From assembly GCA_044222225.1 (NCBI GenBank), contig JBGANR010000017.1, positions 54,081-118,080 of the forward strand: 64,000 nt of DNA. The letters run 5' to 3'. Shown piece by piece: positions 52,201 through 59,844 of the stretch (position 1 is the stretch's first letter; each line of letters begins with the position of its first letter). Origin of the DNA: JBGANR01 sp044222225 (GTDB lineage: Bacteria > Actinomycetota > Actinomycetes > Mycobacteriales > Mycobacteriaceae). A program made the translations under genes and the position numbers. Below the pieces are notes generated by a model. It was given only the letters and a program-made list of their open reading frames with translations. It was not told the DNA's origin and ran no database searches.

Positions 52201-53147
52201 TCCGGATCATGCGAATGGAACTCCTCGACCAGCAGGTCGACGAGCGGCGGCTCCACGGTGACGCCCTGGCGCGCCGCGGGCGTCGTGATGACCTTGCGCA
52301 GGCCGGCGTCGTCGAGCGGCCCGAGCAGGTTGTGCCCGCTGTTCAGGCCCGCGAGGAGGAACGGATGCCGGGCCGCGCGGTCGTAGAAGTCGGCGCGCAG
52401 CACCGCGACGATCGTCGTCCCGGACGCCGCGAGGGCGGCCAGCCGGTCGAGGAAGGCGGTGCGCCGCTCGGCTTCGTCGACGAGCGTCCACAGCTCCTCG
52501 AGCTGGTCGACGACAAGCACCGTGGGCATCGGATCGAGTGCCGCGAGGCCCGCGTCCGGATCGTCGCCGGGCGTGATGACGGCGGAGGTGCGGTCGCCGA
52601 GCCGGGGCAGCAGGCCGGCCCGGACGAGCGACGACTTGCCGGAGCCGGAGACGCCGGTGACGATGATCGGCCGGAGCTCGAGGCCCGACTCCCGCACGGA
52701 ATCGGCGAGCATGTCGGCGACGTCGTCACGGCCGAAGAAGAAAGAAGAATCAGCGACGTCGAATGCGCGCAGGCCGCGATACGGTACTGTTCCGGATGAG
52801 CGTCGCCCGCCTTTTCTGGCGCGGTGTGCGGCGTCGAACCAATCGGGTAATTCTTCATCCGGGACGCCGCAGGCGCGCAGTACCGATTCATAGAGTGACG
52901 GCTTCGCCGCGCTCTTCGCGTCGGACGGGCTGCTCATCGCGCCGATGGCGTGCAATCCCGGTGCGTGTTCTCCGCTGAACCAGCCGCTGACGGTGCCGAG
53001 CCGGCTCTGATCGGCGACCACCGCCCGGATGGACAGGCCGCGTGCCTCGCGCAGCGCCGTGAGCGCTTCGGCGAGGTCGGTGCGGGTCTCGATCCGTCTC
53101 GGGTCCAGCCGAGGCGGACGCTGTTGCGCATCGCGGGGTGTGTTCAC
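49293..53147 (-). CDS. STAND NTPase with WD40 propeller
   Basis: A 1,284-residue signal-transduction ATPase. An N-terminal HTH-like segment (TDLAEALTALREARGLSIRAV, 23-43) resembles the Xre-type domain often found here. Then come Walker A GVSGSGKS (165-172) and Walker B VLVVDQLEEL (210-219) of an nSTAND1 module, a transmembrane or hydrophobic helix VGVTLLAVVALVAVVGLV, and about 13 WD40 repeats with SPDG and WDV endings to the C-terminus. STAND proteins sense a ligand through the repeats and oligomerise; several act in phage defence, but this one's role is unknown. It starts at GTG 53147 without a clear Shine-Dalgarno. Confidence 0.88.
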   Translation of the reverse strand: MNTPRDAQQRPPRLDPRRIETRTDLAEALTALREARGLSIRAVVADQSRLGTVSGWFSGEHAPGLHAIGAMSSPSDAKSAAKPSLYESVLRACGVPDEELPDWFDAAHRARKGGRRSSGTVPYRGLRAFDVADSSFFFGRDDVADMLADSVRESGLELRPIIVTGVSGSGKSSLVRAGLLPRLGDRTSAVITPGDDPDAGLAALDPMPTVLVVDQLEELWTLVDEAERRTAFLDRLAALAASGTTIVAVLRADFYDRAARHPFLLAGLNSGHNLLGPLDDAGLRKVITTPAARQGVTVEPPLVDLLVEEFHSHDPDDTDAGALPLLSHTLLQLWQRSVGSKITVADYHATGGLRRAIETTAEGAYAALEPAQQTAITRILLRLVVVTNTADARRAAPRSELTWPDLREDDLDEAIAVFAAERLLTITDGPRALDADESAPPASSITISHEAILRAWPRLRTWIDLGRGWLLVHRAIADRARGWHEGGRDPEDLLSTGRLDFYDQWTASDAADSRRLTTTEVEYLDESRRRLAQIAERERQRLRRLRAGLVGVTLLAVVALVAVVGLVQARGAMSTARNQADDARNAALSRQAAVQATLLADRDPALAQQVALAGYRIASTAEARSALLDSSARLTPTRIPTPEGPMAVGVTADGHHLAAAGGDGSLRIVDRRARPQAIIATLPVIPAALFAVAVSPDGRHVVAGGSTGARLVSLADPAAPTIAATLIDDEKTTVYGAAWAPDGREVAVATNIGVRRWAIGGDGRPTPLPPLPGPAAWSQAVAYSPDGAVLAAGGTDAAVTLWRTGTDPELLSTTKLAEDRHFVLTLAFSPDSRTLAVGSRSKTFQLYDVADPRRPQRRAELGGFGSYASAVAFSPDGRRIAGGSPDNTTKVWDVGSREVLATLPNSAAVTGATFTDGGSVLATVTADGVIQQWPMPGPATAQLGDTVFSLVMSAERRFAAAGLGPAGGGLALWDVGDDGILNERTPRLTVSTPASLAGSATVSRDGTLVAAGDADGRVHIWNVADPVRPRPLVTGYKAVDGIVYSMAFARDNRWIAVTSSDFQTVALVDITAPGSPRTVGTINATGLVQQVNLDPSGTRLSVATAAKNVELWDVTDPAAPVKTGVLDGFAGIASVVAFHPTRPLAAVGSADRTTWLWDLTDPGAPKHVSTLRGPSSSVYSLQFSGAGTHLAAGTTDDAWIWDVGDPAEPTEYAAVKAYPGRAYDVNYGPGDMYFYVSGTGKFILRFAADADAVAAEVCAHPLGLLTAAETEQYLPGATHRDLCG

Positions 53148-53447
53148 GTCGGCGTGGCTCGATTCTGTTCAGAACGTAGGGGTGACCTGCGTGTACGAAC
53201 TTGTACGAGCTTCGTCGCGCGCCGGGCGATGTCCTATTCCGGCTGGCAGAGTACGGCCCGCGAGGCTCCTCGCGCGTCGTCCGAGCAGACGACAGGCGTG
53301 CGTGAACTGACGACAGACGTACGCCGGCGCCCCGAGCGAGGGTCCCGCGCTCCGTCGGCCGAACGGCCGGCCGGAGTTCCTCGAATAAGGAGATCCGCTA
53401 TCGGTTCAGGCGCGAATCGCAGTGGATCAGGTCGGAAAGGAATGGCG
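53148..53447. other. Divergent intergenic region between STAND and HTH genes
   Basis: 300 bp. It contains TTCTG/CAGAA flanking TT (53163-53174), 15 bp before the STAND start, and two adjacent 10-bp repeats, GTACGAACTT and GTACGAGCTT (53193-53212). Either could bind a regulator of the STAND gene or the divergent HTH gene. Confidence 0.4.
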
Positions 53448-53714
53448 ATGACCGCCGCGGTGATGTCATACGAGGAAGAATTCTTGAACAGGCCCAGTCT
53501 TTCGGCGAGAGAGATCCAGGTTCTCCGAGAATGGCTGAACTCGGATTCGAAGTCAGAGGTGGCGGATAACCTCTTCATCTCCGTGAGCACCGTCAACACC
53601 CATCTCGCGCGGATCCGCGCCAAATACGCGACGGTGGGCCGGCCGGCGACCACGAAGGCGTCACTCGTCGCCCGCGCCGTCAAGGACGGGATCGTCGACC
53701 TCTACGACCTCTGA
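53448..53714 (+). CDS. Second stand-alone LuxR-type HTH protein
   Basis: An 88-residue HTH-only protein: LSAREIQVLREWLNSDSKSEVADNLFISVSTVNTHLARI, then IRAKYATVGRPATTKASLVARAVKDG. It is clearly paralogous to the 40989 protein (same REIQVLREWL and VNTHL core), although 12 kb away and next to a STAND gene. ATG 53448 follows GGAAAGGA. It lacks a receiver, so it is either constitutive or regulated by a partner protein. Confidence 0.78.
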   Translation: MTAAVMSYEEEFLNRPSLSAREIQVLREWLNSDSKSEVADNLFISVSTVNTHLARIRAKYATVGRPATTKASLVARAVKDGIVDLYDL

Positions 53715-53751
53715 CGCATCCGGCCGGGCCGCGCGGATCGGCCCGGCCCGG

Positions 53752-54723
53752 TCAGAGGTGCTCCGCCAGCCCGAACTCGGCGAACAGCGTCGTGTCGAAG
53801 AACGCGACGACATGCCCGACGCCGGCGGCCGTGACGTCGACGACCTGGAGGTGGAACGCGCGATGCACGCCGTCGGCGGGGTCGCGCATGTAGAGGCCGA
53901 ACGCGGCGCAGCCGTTGGCGACGACGGGCCGCAGCACCATGTCGCCGGCACCGCGGGCCGGGCACTTGTCGCCGATGAGCCGCGTGATCGCCCGCGGTCC
54001 CCGGTACCAGCCGGTGAAGGGCGGCATCTCCCATACCGCGTCGGCGGTGAACAGCCGTTCCAACTCGGCGAGGTCGTACTCCTGGAACGCCGCGACGTAG
54101 CGGTCCAGCAGCGCGCGGGCCTCGGGGCCGTCCGGATCGGATAGTTCGCGGGCGTCGCCGCGCCGCTCGGCGATCGCCGCCCTGGCGCGTTGCAGCAGGC
54201 TGTTGACGGTCGCCGTGCTCACCCCGACGGCGTCGGCCACCTCCTGCGCGCGCCAGGCGAAGACGTCCCGCAGCACGAGCACGGCGCGCTGGCGCGGCGG
54301 GAGGAACTGCAACGCCGCGACGAACGCCAGCCGCACCGATTCCCGGCCCGCGATCACCGCGGACGGATCGGCGTCCGAGCCGTCGACGCGCCCGGGCTCC
54401 AGCCAGGGGACCTCGGCATTGCTCTCCAGCGCGCCGAGCGGATCGGCCGGATCGGCGCCCAGGCCGGACGGCAGCGGCCGGCGCTGCGTCGACTCCAGCG
54501 CGTTGAGGCACGCGTTGTTGGCGATGCGGTGCAGCCAGGTGCGCAGCGACGAGCGGCCGTCGAACCGGCCGTACCCGCGCCACGCGCGCACGATGGTCTC
54601 CTGCAGCAGATCCTCGGCGTCGTGATGGCTGCCCATCATCCGGTAGCAATGCGACATCAGCTCGCGGCGATACGGCTCGGTGAGCCGAAAGAACTCCTCG
54701 TCCAGCGCGGGATCGACGGTCAT
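53752..54723 (-). CDS. ECF sigma factor with C-terminal SnoaL-like domain (SigG type)
   Basis: A 323-residue extracytoplasmic-function sigma factor. Region 2 reads LMSHCYRMMGSHHDAEDLLQETIVRAWRG and region 4 LPPRQRAVLVLRDVFAWRAQEVADAVGVSTATVNSLLQRA. The last 120 residues form a SnoaL/NTF2-like domain (AFQEYDLAELERLFTADAVWEMPPF), which in this class replaces a separate anti-sigma factor and may sense a small molecule. It is convergent with the HTH gene 37 bp away. Confidence 0.9.
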   Translation of the reverse strand: MTVDPALDEEFFRLTEPYRRELMSHCYRMMGSHHDAEDLLQETIVRAWRGYGRFDGRSSLRTWLHRIANNACLNALESTQRRPLPSGLGADPADPLGALESNAEVPWLEPGRVDGSDADPSAVIAGRESVRLAFVAALQFLPPRQRAVLVLRDVFAWRAQEVADAVGVSTATVNSLLQRARAAIAERRGDARELSDPDGPEARALLDRYVAAFQEYDLAELERLFTADAVWEMPPFTGWYRGPRAITRLIGDKCPARGAGDMVLRPVVANGCAAFGLYMRDPADGVHRAFHLQVVDVTAAGVGHVVAFFDTTLFAEFGLAEHL

Positions 54724-54762
54724 CTGGCGAATCTAGCCCGGGGGTCCGACATCGCCGGTGCT

Positions 54763-55773
54763 TCAGGGGTGAGCCGGACCGGTCGAGCCGCGGACGACGA
54801 GCTCGGCCGGAAGCCGGATGTCGGTCGGCGTCGGTCCGGCCGGATCCCGTAGTCGTCGCAGCAGGACGTCGGCTGCCTCGGCGCCGAGCCGGTCGACGTT
54901 TTGACGGACCGTCGTCAGATCGAAGACGGGAGCCAGCGCGTGATCGTCGATTCCGACGACGGCGACGTCCTCGGGCACGCGCAGACCCAACCGGCCGGCG
55001 GCGGCCAATACCCCGAACGCGAGGTCGTCCGCGGCCGCCGCGATCGCGGTGGGCCGGCGCTGCGAGGTCAGCAACGCGTGCCCGGCCCTCGCCCCGCTCG
55101 CCGAGGTCCAGTCCGGCAGTGCGATCCCGTCGGTCCGAGGATCGAGACCCGCGGCTTCGATCACGTCGCGGAACGCCTCCTGCCGTGCGTGCGGTGTCTC
55201 GGTGAACACGAAGCCGGGCTCGAGTTCCCCGACGTACGCGATGTCCCGGTGGCCGAGATCAAGGAGATGGCGAGTCGCCATGCGCATCGCCTGTGCATCG
55301 TCGATGCACACGCATGGTCGCCCGTTGAGCACCGTCCCCATCGAGGTGAGCGGCAGGTCGAACCGGTCGAGCAGGTCCCGCTCCTCGTCGGAAAGCGGGA
55401 CGCAGAGCGAGATCACGCCGTCGACGCGTTTGACGAGCATCCCCTGGTCGAGTTCGCGGCGGCCGCCGAACGACGTCTCGTCGAGATCGAAGAGCATCGT
55501 GCGGTATCCGCCTTCACGCAGCCGCCGCTGGATGGCCGTCACCGCGCTTGCGAAGTACCAGTAGGTGACGCGATAGGCGACGATGGCGATGACACCGGTC
55601 TTGCCGGAGGCGAGCGCCGTGCCCGTGGGCGCCGCGACGTATCCGAGTTCGTCCGCGGCCCGCCGGACGCGTTCCCGGGTCTGTGGACTGACCCGGTCGA
55701 GGCCGCGCAGGGCTCTGGAAGCCGTGGAGATGGAGACCCCCGCGGCGTTGGCGACATCGACAATCGTGCTCAT
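54763..55773 (-). CDS. LacI-family transcriptional regulator
   Basis: A 336-residue repressor. The HTH reads TIVDVANAAGVSISTASRALRGLDRVSPQTRERVRRAADELGY, followed by a hinge helix and a periplasmic-binding-like sugar domain (RVDGVISLCVPLS, DLGHRDIAYVGEL, VPEDVAVVGIDD). ATG 55773 has GAGG upstream. The gene lies downstream of the MFS-Usp gene on the same strand. Paired LacI-type sites before that transporter make it the likely target. The frame is open far upstream, but that part is antisense to the transporter. Confidence 0.92.
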   Translation of the reverse strand: MSTIVDVANAAGVSISTASRALRGLDRVSPQTRERVRRAADELGYVAAPTGTALASGKTGVIAIVAYRVTYWYFASAVTAIQRRLREGGYRTMLFDLDETSFGGRRELDQGMLVKRVDGVISLCVPLSDEERDLLDRFDLPLTSMGTVLNGRPCVCIDDAQAMRMATRHLLDLGHRDIAYVGELEPGFVFTETPHARQEAFRDVIEAAGLDPRTDGIALPDWTSASGARAGHALLTSQRRPTAIAAAADDLAFGVLAAAGRLGLRVPEDVAVVGIDDHALAPVFDLTTVRQNVDRLGAEAADVLLRRLRDPAGPTPTDIRLPAELVVRGSTGPAHP

Positions 55774-55955
55774 CGACCTCGGACCGCCTCGACTTCCTCG
55801 GAACCGCAGCCGACGGCTCGCGGCGCGGGTCCCAGGATGCCATAACCGGACGATCGGCCGGCCGCGTCCGTGGCGGTGACGAGACGGACCGCGGTGAATG
55901 AAGCGATCGCTCGCCACGGGCGAGGAGCCCGTGGCGAGCGACGGACGGACGAGCA

Positions 55956-57842
55956 TCAGTCGGTGATCGTCCTTCCGGAGGTACCGGCCGCCAGGTGGGC
56001 CGGCCCGGCGGCGGCGGACGGCGTGGTCTTGCTGGACTGCACGACGAGCACGTCGCAGTCGGCCAGTCGGGCCACGTCGCCGGGGACCGAGCCGAGCAGC
56101 GGTGCGCCGACGGAGCCGAGGCCGCGATTGCCGACGACGATGAGGTCGGCCTTCTGTTCGGATGCGTAGGCGACCAGTCGTCTGGCCGGATCGCCCTCGA
56201 CGACGATTCCGTCGCGGAGCTTGACCCGGGCCGGATTGACGCGTTCGCGGGATGCTTCCAGGGCCTGACGGGCCGCCGCCTCGCCACGTACCTGTCCCGG
56301 CCGGGTGTCGCCCGGATTCGTCATCATGAGGCCGGCTTCCTGCCGTGCCGACATCGGGTTGTACGAGGTGATGATGATGAGTTCCGCCTCGGCGGCCGAT
56401 GCGACCTCGGCCGCTCGCTCGACGGCACGCAGTGCGCTCGGTGATCCGTCCGAGCCGACGACGACCCTGTCGTAGCCGACGATCTGGCGGAAGGTCAGCG
56501 GAATGACCGGCGACTGCTCCTTCGGCGGACGGATCCAGGTCATCGCGATCGCGGCGACGGCGAAGAGCACGCCGGAGAAGCGCAGTGCATTGGCCGGATT
56601 CTCGCCGAGCAGGTGCTCGTAGATCCAACCGAACGTGAGGCTCTGGATGATCATCGGCACGACGATCATCATGTTGATGATGCCCATGTAGACGCCGTAG
56701 CGCTCCTTGGGAACCATCGACACGACCATGATGTAAGGCACGCCCATCATCGACGCCCAGGCGATACCGAGACCGATCATCGGCGCGATGAGCATCCATT
56801 GATTCGTCACCTGCGGCAGGTACCACATCGCGCCGGAGGCCAGCAGCAGGCAGCCGCAATGGACCCATTTCGCGCCATACTTGCGCGCCATGGCGACGAG
56901 CATGAACGCGGTCGAGAAGGTGACGATGTTGTAAAGGCCGTTGGCGAGGCCGGTGAGACCGACGGCCTTGCCGAAGTCGGCGTCCTGCGGCCCGGCGTCG
57001 AAAACGCTGCGGCCGAGACTCAGTGTGATGAACTGCCAGTAGATGACGATGGCGAACCACTGGAACATGTAGACCAAGCCCAGCTTGTGCAGCGATGCCG
57101 GCATGTCCTTGACGGCGATCACGATATCCGTGATCGCGTTGCCGTGCTGCTGCTTGTGCCGCAGTTCTGCCAGCTCGGCCTCGGTCGGCGGATCCTCCTT
57201 GGTGCTCAGCGTCGTGACGAGGATGGAGCCGATCGAGCACACCGCGCCCAGCCAGAAGGCTGCGAGCACCCAGTACGGGATCCCGGCGTCGGTCGTCGCA
57301 TCGCTGAGCTTCTGAAAGACGAAGAGCGACAGGTTGGCCAGCGTGATTCCGAAGCCGGTGAAGAAGGACTGCGTCATGAAGCCTTTGGCCAGCTGCACAT
57401 CGGACAGCTTGTCGGCGAGGAACGCCCGATAGGGTTCCATCGCCGTGTTGTTGCTGGCGTCGAGCAGCCACAACAACAGCACCGCCATCCACAGGGCGCT
57501 GATGAGGGGAAACAGGAACAGGCAGATCGCGCAACCGATCGCGCCGATGAGGAAGTACGGCTTCCGTCGTCCCCACCTCGGACTCCATGTCCGGTCGCTC
57601 AGTGCGCCGATCAACGGCTGAATGAGCAGGCCGGTGATCGGTCCGGCGAGATTGAGTAGAGGCAGGCTGTGTGGATCGGCGCCGATCAGGGAGAAGATCG
57701 GATTCACCGCGGTCTGCTGCATGCCGAAACTGAACTGGATTCCGAAGAATCCGCAGTTCATGAACAAGATCTGTCTGTTGGTCATCAACGGTTTCCTGGC
57801 GGAATCCGTTGCCCCGGGCGTCACATCCGTGCCCGTGATCAT
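55956..57842 (-). CDS. Sugar MFS transporter fused to a universal stress protein domain
   Basis: A 628-residue fusion. Residues 1-470 are a 12-helix transporter of the SUT/GPH-like sugar group (LIGALSDRTWSPRWGRRKPYFLIG between helices 2 and 3; a second MFS half ending near IAMTWIRPP). Residues 475-628 are a UspA domain beginning DRVVVGSDGSPSALRAV, with the ATP-binding pattern G-x2-G-x9-GS in GNRGLGSVGAPLLGS. ATG 57842 has AAGGAGG upstream. The cytoplasmic Usp tail may couple transport to ATP or energy state. Confidence 0.88.
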   Translation of the reverse strand: MITGTDVTPGATDSARKPLMTNRQILFMNCGFFGIQFSFGMQQTAVNPIFSLIGADPHSLPLLNLAGPITGLLIQPLIGALSDRTWSPRWGRRKPYFLIGAIGCAICLFLFPLISALWMAVLLLWLLDASNNTAMEPYRAFLADKLSDVQLAKGFMTQSFFTGFGITLANLSLFVFQKLSDATTDAGIPYWVLAAFWLGAVCSIGSILVTTLSTKEDPPTEAELAELRHKQQHGNAITDIVIAVKDMPASLHKLGLVYMFQWFAIVIYWQFITLSLGRSVFDAGPQDADFGKAVGLTGLANGLYNIVTFSTAFMLVAMARKYGAKWVHCGCLLLASGAMWYLPQVTNQWMLIAPMIGLGIAWASMMGVPYIMVVSMVPKERYGVYMGIINMMIVVPMIIQSLTFGWIYEHLLGENPANALRFSGVLFAVAAIAMTWIRPPKEQSPVIPLTFRQIVGYDRVVVGSDGSPSALRAVERAAEVASAAEAELIIITSYNPMSARQEAGLMMTNPGDTRPGQVRGEAAARQALEASRERVNPARVKLRDGIVVEGDPARRLVAYASEQKADLIVVGNRGLGSVGAPLLGSVPGDVARLADCDVLVVQSSKTTPSAAAGPAHLAAGTSGRTITD

Positions 57843-58323
57843 GTGGCCTCCTTGCGGTGGGTTCGTCCGTTCGCTGCTGCGCCGCGAACGACGGTCGCCG
57901 ACCCGCCCGATCGGTGGGGCCGGAGCGGTCGGTGGGTGACCTCGACGGCACGCCTGGCGCATCGACACGTGCTTGCCGAGCCGCGAGTCGCCGTCGTTAC
58001 GACAGCATGTCGAAGCGTTTCGTCAAGCGTTTGACATTTCGCGGATCGAGTCATGAATGTGATGCAAGACACAGCATAAAATACTTGAATCAAGATTAAC
58101 GGGCAACCATGTGGCGCTGATCATCCGACTGATGAACGTTTCGTCGTGCTTGATCGGGATGTGCGCGGCCGTTACATGTAACCCGGACGCAGGACTGTCC
58201 GGGAGCGGGTGAGCGACTACCGGCGCCGGATGCATGAGCGCGGCTTCCCATCCCGGTCGGTGGGACCACCGGACTCCGGCAGGGGCCGGGCAGGTCGGGC
58301 GCACGGTGAGCCGGAGTCGACGG
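57843..58323. other. Long regulatory intergenic region before the MFS-Usp gene
   Basis: 481 bp. The transporter-proximal half holds the two LacI-type sites and an AT-richer stretch with the 11-bp palindrome CTTGAATCAAG near 58085. The distal part ends in an inverted repeat GACTCCGGC/GCCGGAGTC (58272-58280, 58310-58318) just after the RES-toxin stop, a plausible terminator. No gene is seen. Confidence 0.5.
58011..58034. promoter_or_regulatory. Two adjoining LacI-type operators
   Basis: CGAAGCGTTTCG (58011-58022) and TCAAGCGTTTGA (58023-58034) are near-palindromes with a central CG and the same AAGCGTTT core, 12 bp apart, about 170 bp upstream of the MFS-Usp start. This is the usual form of LacI-family sites; the LacI gene next to the transporter is the natural partner. 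Confidence 0.55.
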
Positions 58324-58995
58324 TCAGGCGGTTCGGATGGGCCACCCGAGTTCGTCGGCGGCGTCGGTGATCATCGCGGCGAGGTCGGGATGGGTCAGCG
58401 AGCGGGCGACGGCGGGCCACGCGGGGAACGAGTCGGCCGCCGGGGCGTAGACCACCAGCATCGGCCGGAGAGTCATCGTGGACGGGACGTGGAGCCCGTC
58501 CAAATCCGGCCAGGTCTGCCTGATCTGTCGTGCCCAGGCTCGGCAGGTGCTCTTGTCGGCCGCGTGTAGAGACGCCGATGCGCCGTTGCGAACCGCCCAG
58601 GTGCCGGTGAGGTCGAGGAGTCGAAGGGGCCGGGTCGGGCGCCATCCGGCGAGGGCCCGGTGGTCGGAGAGCGTGACGGCTCGGCGGTCCTGGAACACCT
58701 CCGCGAGAGACGTCGTCACGTCACCGGCCGCGTAGAGCACGCCGTTGTCCGGATGGTCGGCCGCGGGCTCCGGTTGCGGATCCCATCGAGAGGCGACCGG
58801 GCCCCACGTGCGCAGCCGATTCCACGGTCGGCGGTACGGCCCGGTGGTCGGATAGACGGTGAAGAGCGCTCGGTCGTAGACGACGACGTCGTCCGGGACG
58901 GCGGTGAGGGCCCGGCGGGGACGACGCGGATTCTTCACCGCGGTCGATTCCGCGAGCTCCATCTCCTTCACCGCGGTCGATTCCGCGAGCTCCAT
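58324..58995 (-). CDS. RES-domain toxin of a RES/Xre-like toxin-antitoxin module
   Basis: A 223-residue protein with the RES signature: NRLRTWGPVASRWDP (Arg and aromatic positions), GVLYAAGDVTTSLAEVFQ (the conserved Tyr and Glu), and a C-terminal WPDLDGLHVPS. RES toxins degrade NAD+. It follows its antitoxin by 22 bp on the same strand. The first 22 residues are two copies of MELAESTAVK-x made by a 33-bp tandem duplication, so translation may start at 58995 or 58962. Confidence 0.8.
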   Translation of the reverse strand: MELAESTAVKEMELAESTAVKNPRRPRRALTAVPDDVVVYDRALFTVYPTTGPYRRPWNRLRTWGPVASRWDPQPEPAADHPDNGVLYAAGDVTTSLAEVFQDRRAVTLSDHRALAGWRPTRPLRLLDLTGTWAVRNGASASLHAADKSTCRAWARQIRQTWPDLDGLHVPSTMTLRPMLVVYAPAADSFPAWPAVARSLTHPDLAAMITDAADELGWPIRTA

Positions 58996-58998
58996 CTC
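58933..58998. repeat. Perfect tandem 33-bp duplication over the toxin start codon
   Basis: 58933-58965 and 58966-58998 are identical. Each unit contains an ATG preceded by AAGGAG and encodes 11 in-frame residues, so gain or loss of a unit keeps the reading frame but changes the number of starts. Confidence 0.85.
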
Positions 58999-59017
58999 CT
59001 TGCCGCCGCGGGCGGCG

Positions 59018-59602
59018 TCACTGCCGAGCCAGGTCGTCGGCCAGCCGGATCGCCGGGTCCGCGCCGCCGCCGTCCGCCAGCCAATCGGCCACGGCGCGGC
59101 CCTGCAGGGCCGCGCGCGGCGTCGTCATGAAAGTCGCGACGTCGAGCGGGTGCAGGTCGCCGGGCAGCGCCGCGAGGACGTCCCGCAGGTGCGGGATCGG
59201 CCGACCGCCGGGGAACTGCCAGGCGGGGAACACGCGCTCCCGGCCGCGCCGCAGACCTGACGAGTACAGGTCGCCGCGGATCGCGCTGCGCCGGATGTTC
59301 GCCGCCGCCGTGTCGAGGAGACGGGCGACCTCGCCGGTCGTGTATCCGTCGCGGGTGGCGTCCCGGTCGGCCTTCTCCGCCTCGATGGCGATGCGCCGCC
59401 GGGCGGCGGCGAGCCGCCGCGGATCGAGCGCGTCCGGTGCGACCCCGCCGCTGCCGTGCAGGAAGGTCCGCTCGGACTCCGTCATGGTGTCGGTGGAATC
59501 GACCGCGTCGCCCAGGATCGACATGAACTCGGCCGGGCTCAACGACGACCCGGCGGAGGCGAGGACGCGGCCGAGGACATGGGGAGACACGGCGCCGGTC
59601 AT
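59018..59602 (-). CDS. Antitoxin of the RES toxin (HTH protein)
   Basis: A 194-residue protein. A central HTH-like segment reads TTGEVARLLDTAAANIRRSAIRGDL and is followed by VFPAWQF; the C-terminal part (HPLDVATFMTTPRAAL, DWLADGG) resembles the toxin-neutralising MbcA/ParS tail. The protein at 61191 has the same arrangement (RGDL then LPVWQF) before a second RES toxin. ATG 59602 lies 8 bp from a perfect palindrome, fitting autorepression. A start at 59668 is possible but would include the operator. Confidence 0.72.
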   Translation of the reverse strand: MTGAVSPHVLGRVLASAGSSLSPAEFMSILGDAVDSTDTMTESERTFLHGSGGVAPDALDPRRLAAARRRIAIEAEKADRDATRDGYTTGEVARLLDTAAANIRRSAIRGDLYSSGLRRGRERVFPAWQFPGGRPIPHLRDVLAALPGDLHPLDVATFMTTPRAALQGRAVADWLADGGGADPAIRLADDLARQ

Positions 59603-59610
59603 GAACACCA

Positions 59611-59625
59611 CGATACGCCGTATCG
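59611..59625. promoter_or_regulatory. Palindromic operator of the RES module
   Basis: CGATACG and CGTATCG flank a single C, directly upstream of the antitoxin start. The position fits autoregulation by the antitoxin or the toxin-antitoxin complex. Confidence 0.5.
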
Positions 59626-59709
59626 ACGTGACGTCTGCGTTTGCGCACCGGGCCGGCCCGGGGAACAATTGTCGCCGTGCAGCAGCCGCAGCGGATCACG
59701 GAGCAGGAC

Positions 59710-59723
59710 GTCACGTACGTGAC
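59710..59723. promoter_or_regulatory. Perfect 14-bp palindrome between antitoxin and ROK genes
   Basis: GTCACGTACGTGAC is fully symmetric and lies about 120 bp before the ROK start and 107 bp before the antitoxin start. It could serve either gene. Confidence 0.4.
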
Positions 59724-59844
59724 GACCGCGATCTCCATCCGCCTGCCCTTTGCGCGCGTCCTGTGTCGAATGCGCTGACCGCCTCCGACCTCCCTTTCTC
59801 GAGCGCGCCGTCATCGGCGTGCCCAGCTCCCAGGACGCATTCTC

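Noticed and set aside
54763..57951. A 1,062-codon open frame ending with the LacI regulator
   Set aside because: Only the last 336 codons have LacI domains; the rest is an alternative frame of the MFS-Usp gene.
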